DNA of 64,000 bases, taken from the NCBI RefSeq assembly GCF_003033885.1, contig NZ_CP024081.1:3906554-3970553 (forward strand). The letters are read 5' to 3'. This document shows positions 27,470-35,600 of this stretch, piece by piece; the first letter of the stretch is position 1, and each line of letters opens with the position of its first letter. Origin of the DNA: Pseudomonas rhizophila (GTDB lineage: Bacteria; Pseudomonadota; Gammaproteobacteria; Pseudomonadales; Pseudomonadaceae). The position numbers and the translations under genes are program-made. The notes beneath the pieces were generated by a model. That model did no database searches and was not told the DNA's origin. It saw only the letters and a list, made by a program, of their open reading frames with translations.

Positions 27470-27643
27470 TGTGGGCGCGGGCTTGCCCGTGAAAAAGGCC
27501 GTCCAGTCACCTCATGCTTACAAGCGCTCGCCTGACGCCTCCATCCGCGGACGATTGCCTTGCCATGGTGCGATCCATCGCCTGCGGCTTCATAAAAGTG
27601 CAGTGACTGGGCTGACGCTATCGCGAGCAAGCTCGCTCCCACA
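27470..27643. repeat. REP-like elements upstream of nirB
   Basis: A diverged copy (GTGGGCGCGGGCTTGCCCGT, 27470-27490) and a good copy (TATCGCGAGCAAGCTCGCTC core, 27617-27643) face each other. They occupy much of the 497-bp gap 27180-27676 between nirB and the TetR gene. The rest of the gap is the nirB leader; no gene is visible. Confidence 0.65.
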
Positions 27644-27676
27644 GGGGGGGCTCGGGCCATTTGCGATGGGGAAGGT

Positions 27677-28306
27677 TCAGGTTGCGCCGATGCGGGCGGC
27701 TCTATCCACCATCGCCACGATGGTCACAAAGAGCTCTTGCTTGGCCTCGGCGGCGCTGACTTCCCCGGTGGCAGCGGCATTGGACAGGGCTTCTGCCGCG
27801 CCCAGCATCGCCCGCAGACTCGCCTGGGTGATGGCCCGTGTACCGGCGAACGGTTCCAGGACGGTTCGGCACTTGTCCAGGAAAATCGCCTCATATTCGC
27901 GCTTGATGCGCTCCAGTTCTGGCGAACTGGTCAGCGCCGCAATCACCCCCGGGATCTCCCGGCCTTGCAGCAGGACGCATTCGACAAACGAAGCAGCAAT
28001 CACCTCCGCGCGGCTTTGCAGTGTCGGTTCGCTCGCTTCCAGGGCGGCGTCCATGAGCGCCGTCTGACGGGCATCGAAATCCTGATAGAGCGCCGCCAGC
28101 AGCCCGGACCGAGTGGTGAAGTGGTCATACACGATGGGTTTGGTTACCCCCGCCTGTTCCGCGAGGCGGGCCAGGGTCAGCGCTTCGCTGCCCTCCTCTC
28201 GCACCAGCCGCCAGGCGACATCCAACAGCTGCCGTTGCCGATCCTCGCGAGACAAGCGTCGACGGGGAGCAGCTGTAGATCGCGAATTTTCATCAAGGCT
28301 TGACAT
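27677..28306 (-). CDS. TetR family transcriptional regulator
   Basis: A 209-residue repressor: N-terminal helix-turn-helix (QLLDVAWRLVREEGSEALTL then AGVTKPIVYDHFTTRSGLLA) and a helical ligand-binding domain of usual length. It is divergent from the quinone reductase gene at 28393, and the 86-bp gap carries repeated GTAACTTA units that are likely its operator. A substrate-responsive control of the reductase is the natural inference. Confidence 0.9.
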   Translation of the reverse strand: MSSLDENSRSTAAPRRRLSREDRQRQLLDVAWRLVREEGSEALTLARLAEQAGVTKPIVYDHFTTRSGLLAALYQDFDARQTALMDAALEASEPTLQSRAEVIAASFVECVLLQGREIPGVIAALTSSPELERIKREYEAIFLDKCRTVLEPFAGTRAITQASLRAMLGAAEALSNAAATGEVSAAEAKQELFVTIVAMVDRAARIGAT

Positions 28307-28322
28307 GCTAACTTTACCAACC

Positions 28323-28344
28323 GTAACTTACTAAAGGTAACTTA
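28323..28344. promoter_or_regulatory. GTAACTTA direct repeats, probable operator
   Basis: Two identical octamers, 28323-28330 and 28337-28344, start 14 bases apart in the gap between the divergent TetR and reductase genes; a related GCTAACTTTACC lies on the TetR side. They are well placed to control both promoters. Confidence 0.55.
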
Positions 28345-28392
28345 ACCAAGCATACCTGCTTGATACCGGTCATTGCCATGAGGAGTTTTGCC

Positions 28393-29025
28393 ATGCACGC
28401 ACTCATCGTTGTCGCTCATCACGATCCCCATTCCCTTACCCACGGCCTCGCGAAAAAAATCGCCCAAGGCCTGACCCAGGCCAATCCCGTCGATACGTTC
28501 GAGATCGCCGACCTGGCCGTCGAAGGCTTCGATCCGCGGTTCAGTTTCGCCGATCACGCGGTACACCACCGCGAGGCCTCACCGCCCATGGACGTTTTGG
28601 CCGAACAAGCCAGAATCGACCGCGCAGATGCGCTGGTGCTGGTGTATCCCATTTACTGGTGGTCGATGCCAGCATTGCTCAAAGGGTGGATCGACCGGGT
28701 GTTTTCCAACGGCTGGGCGTTCGATTTCAGCCTCGATAAACCCTTTATCAAAAAACTGCAGCGTTTGCAGGTGCATCTGGTGGCCCTGGGCGGGGCTGAT
28801 GAGGGTACGTTCCTGCGCCACGGTTATGGCCAGGCGATGACCGCGCAAATCGACCACGGCATCTTTGATTACTGCGGCGCCCGGGTGGTCAGTTCCCAAC
28901 GTTTGCTCGACTCGGAAACCCTCGAACCGGCGCTTCACCTGGCCACTGCCTATGACCTTGGCCGGCGGCTGTTCCCGCAGTGCGAGAAGACTGCACAGGT
29001 TCAAGCCAGCAGCGAGTGCGCCTGA
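28393..29025 (+). CDS. NAD(P)H-quinone oxidoreductase, flavodoxin-like fold
   Basis: A 210-residue cytoplasmic flavoenzyme of the NQO1/MdaB/KefF group. The N-terminal ALIVVAHHDPHSLTHGLAKK is the phosphate-binding loop for FMN/FAD. Further conserved blocks are ADALVLVYPIYWWSMPALLK, GWIDRVFSNGWAF and the glycine-rich ALGGADEGTFLRHGY. Such enzymes transfer two electrons from NAD(P)H to quinones. AGGAG precedes ATG 28393 by eight bases, which fixes the start. It is divergent from, and probably controlled by, the TetR gene next door. Confidence 0.9.
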   Translation: MHALIVVAHHDPHSLTHGLAKKIAQGLTQANPVDTFEIADLAVEGFDPRFSFADHAVHHREASPPMDVLAEQARIDRADALVLVYPIYWWSMPALLKGWIDRVFSNGWAFDFSLDKPFIKKLQRLQVHLVALGGADEGTFLRHGYGQAMTAQIDHGIFDYCGARVVSSQRLLDSETLEPALHLATAYDLGRRLFPQCEKTAQVQASSECA

Positions 29026-29031
29026 CCGCCA

Positions 29032-30594
29032 TCAGAGCACGCTGCCCTTGGCGGCAGCGAGGACCTGATCACGCTTGTAGATATCCGGGATGTACACCGC
29101 CTGCCCCTGGCTGTCGGCTTGCACTGTCCAGTAGCCCAACAGAATCGGCACCGGCCTGGCCAGCCTGAACTCATGAGTCAGCCCGCTGGCCAGCAGCGTG
29201 TCGGTGCGCAGACGTTCAGCCGGGCTCACCAACCAGTCGCGCAACTGCATGGCCTGTTCGACTCGCACACACCCCGAACTGAACGCCCGCGGTTCCTTGC
29301 TGAACAGTGACTGGCTGGGCGTGTCATGCAGGTACACGGAAAACGGATTGGGGAAGCGGATCGCCATTTTACCCAGTGGGTTTTGCGGACCGGGGTCCTG
29401 GCGCAGCATGAGGCCGCCGGGATGCTCCCAATCGATGTCCTGGGCCAGTAACGGCAAGCCATCGCGATCGATCACCCTCAGGTTGTGTCGACTCAAGAAC
29501 TCTGGGTCGCGACGAATCTCAGGCAGTTTGTCTTCACGCATGATAGTCGGGGGGATGGTCCAGGTCGGGTTAAGTGTCAGTCGTGTCACTCGGGACTTGA
29601 GCAATGGGGTTTCCCGGTCCGCGCGGCCCACTTGGGTGCGGGTTTGCCAGACCGCTGCGCCGTCCTGGTAGACCGTCAACCGGGCCGCCGCCACATTGAC
29701 CAGTACGCTGTCCGGCTCCAGGTCCCGGGCCAGCCAGCGCATGCGCTCCAGATTGACGCGCAACTGCTCGCGCCGCATGAACGGGCTGATGTTCAGCTCC
29801 GTCACCGTCCATGGCCCCACTACCCCATCGGCTTGCAGCGAATGGTGAAGCTGGAAGCTTTTCATCGCCGCCACCAAGTCGGGGTTGTAGTGATCGTCGA
29901 CGATCACGGGGGGTGCGCTGAAATAGCCTTCGCTGAACAATCGCTGGGCCAGGGCCGGTACGCGGGCGTCCCGCTTGTCCGGGTGCAACAACGGGCCGCC
30001 GGGCACCGGTTGCCATTCGGGCAAGGGCTGTTGCCGTTGCCGGGCGTAAAGTTCACGCAAGTTGCGATACAGCGCCAGGCTCGGCCGGGCCTGCTCAAAG
30101 GCCTCGTCCAAGTCGTGCAGGCCCGACCCGGCAATGGCCAACACCTCGACCTGACGATCCTGCGGCAGCGGGTCGGCCTTCCACACCGGCTCCAGGCGGT
30201 CCTGAGGCAGGTATCCGAAACGCAGCTCATACAGCGCTTGCAAGTAGCGCTGACTGATGGCGATGTCTACACAATGGGGGTTTTGGGCGGTTCCTTCTGC
30301 GGGCAAGCTGTAGCGTGCCGGGTCCAGTCCGTCGTCGGCCAGTTGCTGCAACTGTGCCTGCAACGCCATCCGTCGCTCATCGTCCGACCAGACGTCCTGG
30401 CCTGCGTTTTGCTCGTAGAACGCCTGCAAACTCATCATCGTCGGAAAGTCGACGCCTGCGGCCAGCTCGGGACAGTTGACCGACAGCTGGGCCAAGGTGG
30501 TTTGCACCAATGCCGGATCGCTTTGCTCGGCTGTTGCGACCAATGGCGCAGTGAGCAATAAAACGCTCAGGTAACATGCGGACTTTTTGAACAA
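29032..30594 (-). CDS. Periplasmic L,D-transpeptidase, YcbB/LdtD-like
   Basis: A 520-residue exported enzyme. A signal peptide (CYLSVLLLTAPLVATAEQ) leads to a helical N-terminal domain and a PG_binding_1 domain (DLVAAMKSFQLHHSLQADGV then VGPWTVTELN, about residues 235-265). The YkuD catalytic domain (about 295-460) shows HDTPSQSLF and the cysteine motif FSSGCVRVEQAMQL, with Cys near residue 441. These enzymes make 3-3 cross-links in peptidoglycan or attach proteins to it. The gene is divergent from a second YkuD-type gene, with only 66 bases between the two starts. Confidence 0.92.
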   Translation of the reverse strand: MFKKSACYLSVLLLTAPLVATAEQSDPALVQTTLAQLSVNCPELAAGVDFPTMMSLQAFYEQNAGQDVWSDDERRMALQAQLQQLADDGLDPARYSLPAEGTAQNPHCVDIAISQRYLQALYELRFGYLPQDRLEPVWKADPLPQDRQVEVLAIAGSGLHDLDEAFEQARPSLALYRNLRELYARQRQQPLPEWQPVPGGPLLHPDKRDARVPALAQRLFSEGYFSAPPVIVDDHYNPDLVAAMKSFQLHHSLQADGVVGPWTVTELNISPFMRREQLRVNLERMRWLARDLEPDSVLVNVAAARLTVYQDGAAVWQTRTQVGRADRETPLLKSRVTRLTLNPTWTIPPTIMREDKLPEIRRDPEFLSRHNLRVIDRDGLPLLAQDIDWEHPGGLMLRQDPGPQNPLGKMAIRFPNPFSVYLHDTPSQSLFSKEPRAFSSGCVRVEQAMQLRDWLVSPAERLRTDTLLASGLTHEFRLARPVPILLGYWTVQADSQGQAVYIPDIYKRDQVLAAAKGSVL

Positions 30595-30660
30595 CTGCTT
30601 TACTCCAATCCATGGCCGTCCCGTTGACGGTCAACTTTGCGACAGGTACGACCCGCCATC

Positions 30661-31437
30661 ATGCAAACAAACCAAATCGGACGGGATGCCGCAAACAAAC
30701 ACCACCGTGGGAATTTTCCATCTTCAGCAAGCCTCTTGCGCCGACTCTGCCTGGTCATCACCGGCCTTGGCGTGATGTGCAGCCCGGCGCTGGCCGACAA
30801 AGGAAATTCTCAGCCGCTTTACAACAGCCTCACCCACGCGGCGCCGGAACTCAATCCCCAAGCGCTCAAAAGTGCCTTGAGCGCCATGCAATGCGCTGTC
30901 GCCAACGGCGCTCGCCCAGCCCGCCACCTGGCGGTCATCGACTACTCGCAACCTTCCACGGCCCGTCGCCTGTGGATCTTCGACCTGCGCCAGAAGAAGC
31001 TGGTATTGCGCGATCTGGTGGCCCACGGGCAAAAATCCGGGGAAAACTTCGCCACGCAGTTCTCCAATCGCCTGGGCAGTTTCCAGTCGAGCCTGGGACT
31101 GTTTCGCACTCAGGAAAGTTATCAGGGCGCCCATGGATACTCGTTGCGCATGGACGGTCTGGAGCCGGGCTTCAATGACCTGGCCCGCGACCGCGCGATC
31201 GTGATCCACGCCGCCGATTATGTGAACCCGTTGTGGAGCGTGCGTCAGGGGCGCATCGGCCGCAGCCTGGGCTGCCCTGCCGTCCGCCCGCAGGTGGCGC
31301 GCAAGGTGATCGACAAACTTAAAGACGGGCAATTCATGTTTTCCTGGTACCCGGACCCGAGCTGGCTCAAGCGTTCGGCCTACCTCAACTGCCAGCCGCA
31401 ACAGGTTGCGAGCATTTTGGCTACTAGCGGCAGTTAG
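30661..31437 (+). CDS. Murein L,D-transpeptidase catalytic domain protein (YkuD_2 type)
   Basis: A 258-residue exported protein. It has an unusually long positively charged leader before the hydrophobic signal (LCLVITGLGVMCSPALADK). The YkuD_2 domain is recognisable from YSQPSTARRLWIFDLRQKKL, VAHGQKSGENFATQFSNR, VIHAADYVNPLW and RIGRSLGCPAV with the catalytic Cys. I chose ATG 30661; TTG 30637 upstream or a start closer to the hydrophobic segment are possible. Its pairing with the LdtD-like gene suggests linked cell-wall remodelling. Confidence 0.85.
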   Translation: MQTNQIGRDAANKHHRGNFPSSASLLRRLCLVITGLGVMCSPALADKGNSQPLYNSLTHAAPELNPQALKSALSAMQCAVANGARPARHLAVIDYSQPSTARRLWIFDLRQKKLVLRDLVAHGQKSGENFATQFSNRLGSFQSSLGLFRTQESYQGAHGYSLRMDGLEPGFNDLARDRAIVIHAADYVNPLWSVRQGRIGRSLGCPAVRPQVARKVIDKLKDGQFMFSWYPDPSWLKRSAYLNCQPQQVASILATSGS

Positions 31438-31447
31438 GTAGCACCTT

Positions 31448-31590
31448 TGTGGCGAGGGGATTTAGCGAAACGTCGCACCGCCCCGCTGGGCTGCGAAACA
31501 GCCCCAATGCAGCAGACTCCATCTTCCTGGCACACCGAGTTGGCAGGCAGGGCTGCTTTGCAGCCAGCGGGGATAAATCCCCTCGCCACA
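31448..31590. repeat. Inverted repeat of a second REP-like family (TGTGGCGAGGGGATTTA)
   Basis: TGTGGCGAGGGGATTTA at the left is mirrored by TAAATCCCCTCGCCACA at the right, about 110 bases apart, with inner paired blocks (CCCCGCTGGGCTGC / GCAGCCAGCGGGG). It differs in sequence from the TGTGGGAGC family and follows the YkuD_2 gene. Confidence 0.75.
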
Positions 31591-31650
31591 GATTGCACCT
31601 GCTGAAAGGCTGGTTAAAATGCCGGCCTTTCGCATTGCTGGCCTTGTCCG

Positions 31651-32604
31651 ATGAACCCTGAAGCCCTTCAAACCCTGCAGACCCATTTACTGACGGCCCT
31701 GACCTCGGTGCCGGAAGAAACCCGGCGCCTGTTCCATGGCCGCGGTCGCTGCTGGCCGGGGTTGGAGCAGATCACCGTCGACTGGCTGCAAGGGGTGATG
31801 CTGGTTTCGTTGTTCAAGCAGCCTGAGCCGACGCAGTTGGACAATCTGATGTCCACGCTGCTCGCCCTCACCGTTACCCCGGCCTGGCAACAGAGCAAGG
31901 CCCATACGCTGGCCGTGCAACACCGTTACCTTCCCGACAGCCTTACCCAGTGGCTGGTGGGTGAGGCTCTGGACGAATGGACCTTGGTCGAAGGCGGCTT
32001 GCGCTATCGGATCGACCTGGGCAAGAAGCAGAACAACGGTCTTTTCCTCGACATGCGCTACGGCCGCGACTGGGTTCGCGCCAACGCCAGCGGCAAGCGA
32101 GTGTTGAATCTGTTCGCCTACACCTGCGGTTTTTCCGTGGCAGCCATCGCCGGCGGTGCACAGCATGTGGTCAACCTGGACATGTCGCGCGCGGCCTTGA
32201 GTCGTGGCCGCGACAACCATCGCCTGAACGGCCATGACCTGAGCCAGGTGAGTTTTCTTGGCCACGACTTGTTCAAGTCATGGGGCAAGGTGATCAACAG
32301 CGGCCCTTATGACCTGGTCATCATCGATCCCCCCACCTTTCAGAAAGGCAGCTTCCTGCTGACCAAGGACTATCAGCGAGTCCTGCGGCGCTTGCCGGAA
32401 CTGTTGTGCGCCACTGGCACGGTCCTGGCCTGCAGCAACGACCCCGCCACCGGCCCGGACTTCCTCATCGACGGCGTCACCCGCGAAGCGCCTGGCCTGA
32501 AGTTCGTGGAACGCCTGGCCAATCCCCCGGAGTTTCCCGACGCGGATATGGAGTGCGGCTTGAAGGCATTGGTGTTCACCCGCGACGATGGCTGCGCCGT
32601 GTAA
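31651..32604 (+). CDS. Class I SAM-dependent methyltransferase, RlmI/Methyltrans_SAM-like
   Basis: A 317-residue methyltransferase. The SAM motif I is RVLNLFAYTCGFSVAAIAGG, motif II VVNLDMSRAALS and motif IV DLVIIDPPTFQKGSF, with FLDMRYGRDWV before them as in the family of 23S rRNA cytosine methyltransferases. The PUA domain of E. coli RlmI is absent, so this is a related shorter enzyme. The exact RNA target is not known from sequence. It converges on the large LRR gene with a strong hairpin between. Confidence 0.85.
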   Translation: MNPEALQTLQTHLLTALTSVPEETRRLFHGRGRCWPGLEQITVDWLQGVMLVSLFKQPEPTQLDNLMSTLLALTVTPAWQQSKAHTLAVQHRYLPDSLTQWLVGEALDEWTLVEGGLRYRIDLGKKQNNGLFLDMRYGRDWVRANASGKRVLNLFAYTCGFSVAAIAGGAQHVVNLDMSRAALSRGRDNHRLNGHDLSQVSFLGHDLFKSWGKVINSGPYDLVIIDPPTFQKGSFLLTKDYQRVLRRLPELLCATGTVLACSNDPATGPDFLIDGVTREAPGLKFVERLANPPEFPDADMECGLKALVFTRDDGCAV

Positions 32605-32633
32605 CGATGCCTGATGCGCCCCTTTGCAAGGGC

Positions 32634-32667
32634 GCTGTGGCGAGGAGATTTACGCCCTCGCCACAGC
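32634..32667. terminator. Perfect 12-bp hairpin between convergent genes
   Basis: GCTGTGGCGAGG and CCTCGCCACAGC form a perfect stem with a 10-base loop between the methyltransferase stop and the stop of the LRR gene. The stem is the same GTGGCGAGG family as the repeat at 31448. It probably ends transcription from both sides. Confidence 0.65.
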
Positions 32668-32692
32668 TTCGCGGCAGGTGTGCCGGCACAGG

Positions 32693-35600
32693 TTATTGCG
32701 GTCGCAGCGACCACCAAGGGGTGACCAGGCCAGTGGTTATCCGATGCACCATGGCCTCGACTTCCCGGCTCTTGACCGAACGGTAGATCGCCATGGTGCG
32801 CCGCAATTGGTCTTCGGTGAGCGTCACCGGCTCGCCTGCGGCCCAGTTCACATCTGCTACGGCCTCGAGCCTCACCCGATACCACATCGTCCCGGTGGGC
32901 TGGGTGATTGACTCCAGGGCGCTGGGCAGGTCGGCGTCCGGTTGCGCCAGGTTATCCAGCAATACCTGCGGCCAATGGGAGGGATCCACCGGCTCGCTGA
33001 AGGCATCCACCAGGTTTTCCTCCACCGTGTCCCAGATGGCCAGGCCGTCGAGCCAATCGCGAGACATCAACCCCAGATACGGGCGCCAGGCCAGTTCCCC
33101 TACGCGGGGCGTTTGATCATTGCTGTTGAATGTGTCCTGTGCGTCACTGAGCCAGTTGATGAAACCCTCACGGGTCATCGCGGCCCGGCGTTGCACAAGC
33201 TCGGGATATCGGCCGCTTAACACCTGGCCCCAATAGTCATCATGGTTGGTCAGAAACCTCGCAAAGTGTATGCCCTGGGGTTCGAGGCGAGCACGCTGAA
33301 CCGAACCGAACATGAGGAAATGCAGCTCCAGCTCGGCAACGTCTGGTGTTTGCCTGTCCAGAACCCGTGCTTGCAAGCGGGTACGCAGTTGGGCCAATTG
33401 CTGGTCGAAATCTGCGATACGGCCCGACAGCTCGGTATAAAGGTCGGGGTAGCCAGTGTAGTACTGCAGGATACCGGCAGCCCTCTGACGATCTCCCAGG
33501 GCCAGGCCGCCTGGTTGATCGGCGTCTGCGTCACGGATGGCGCCGCAGAACCAATCGATGAAGCGGCGCCCTCCGGCATCGTCGCGAGCCACTTCCAATG
33601 CACTCTTGAGGTCGGGGAAGTCACGGAGCCAGTCATCGACGGTGTAGCGAAAGGCCTCGGGGTCCAATGCGCGAAGGGCGCGGATCTGGGCGCTGGGCAG
33701 TGGATTATCTTCGAGCCAGAGCCCAAGGGTGTTCGTCTTCGGCATGTTGCCAAGGGCAGGAATCAGATCATCCTGGATGTTGCTGATGCGATTGCCCTTG
33801 AGGTCGAGGAAGATCGGATCGGATGAAGGCCTGGCCAACAGCGCCAGGGCCAATGCCGGTACCCGATCGAGCCCCGCGTTGGCCAGTTCCAGCTCCTTGA
33901 GGTGCGCAAGCTCCGGCAGATCGGGTAATTCCCGACAGTTGTTACCGCTCAAGCGCAGGTCCTCCAGGGCCGTGGCGGCACGCAAGAATGCACTGCCCTG
34001 TTCATCCAGGCGAAGGCCACAACGAACCAGGTCCAGCGCTTGCAATCCTGGTAAAGCGGTGATGGCCTCCAGCTCCTGGGGGGTGAAATGCAAGTTGTCG
34101 GACCAGACCAGTTCACGCAGGGACGGCAACTCAGCCAGGCGGCCGATGGCCGCGACCATATTGGCACTGGCCACGGGGTCCGAGCCACTGCTCACCTCGG
34201 ACAGCTGCAGCTCTCGCAAACCAGTAGCACGGTCGGCGCCGATCAAGGGGGCAAAGGTGTCCGCATTCATATTGAGCGGATTTCTGCCCAATGACAGCTC
34301 CTCCAGAGAGCGAAACTCACCCGCCGCTACCGGCACGGCGGTGAGCTCATTGCCATGCAGGCGCAGCGTATCGATATTGGGAAACAACCTCAGGAAATTC
34401 GAAGGGTCTTCGCTCAGCCCCAGATGAGCCAACGTCAGCTCTTCAATATGCTCGAAACGTGCGCTGATGGGAGGAAGCCGGCCGATGTTCAACCCCGACA
34501 GACGTAGAGTCAGCTCGCTATCCTCCCTGCGCGGATCCGGCTCACGGCGCCAGGCGCGACGGATCTCCTGCGCCACCTCCCTGCGCATGGCGATGGTATC
34601 TGCACGGGTATATTCGCTCTCGACGGGGTGATGAACCCCCTCATGGACCTCCCACTGACGCAGGCCTTCGTCCAGCGTTGCCCAATCGTTGCTCAACCGG
34701 GTCACCAGGGTGTCCAGGCTGATGCCTTCGCGCCTGGCCTGATCGGCCAGGCTACGCTGAAGCCTGGCCAGCGATTCCCCGGCATAGTAGGGAAACAGGC
34801 GTTCAAGACGCCCTTCCACACGGTGGCGCCAGCCCTGCAAAGGAAGTTTCCCGCGCCCACTGAGCGGATAACCCAGGCGTCCGTTCTGCCATTGCAGGGC
34901 AGCTGCGTCGTTGCCCGTGCGTTTGAGCGACAGGTACGTACGCAGCCTCTGGCGATCGCCAAGGGCTTGCTCCATCAGCACCTTGCGAAGGGTGGTCGAC
35001 GCCCAGATGTTCAAGCCGAGCGCGTTGCGGGCCTCATCCGGCATCGCTCTGAGCAGCGCCTCTTCGAGGCTCGAATCCCCAGCCAGCTCATTTCCCCTTT
35101 CGTCGAAGGGATGGTATTTCCCGCCGTCCTGGCGGATGACTTTCAAGGGGCCGTTCTCTCCCACCTCGAGCGGAGCCAACAACTTGTCCGACAACAGCCG
35201 CAGGTGCAACCGGCCTTGCAGTTGCGGCGCATTGCCAAGTAGGCCCATGACAATGCGATCCCGGTCCGCGCTGCTTTCACCCCGCTCAAGATCGCGCAAG
35301 GCTCGAGTCAGGCGCAGCTCAGTCAGGGCTTCTACGCATTGTTTACCCAGGCGTCCCGTCACCCGGCCTGCTTGCAGCCGCACCCGGTCCTGGCCCTGAG
35401 ACTGCCGGGCAAGCTCGTTGGCGATGGATTCAGGCAGCCCGGAAAAAGCCCGAACTATCGGAGCGGCCAACGGATCGAGCCGGATGGACGAGGCCATGCC
35501 AGCAGTCACCTGCGTAACATTGCGCTCAAGATAATCGGCCCAGCGGCCGGCCAACAACCGACTGCTTTCCACCGGGCGCAGGCCGATAGAACTCTGCCCC

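Noticed and set aside
33200..33600. NEL ubiquitin-ligase domain in the large LRR protein
   Set aside because: No C-x-D catalytic motif was found by eye in the C-terminal 300 residues; an HMM search would be needed before assigning it.
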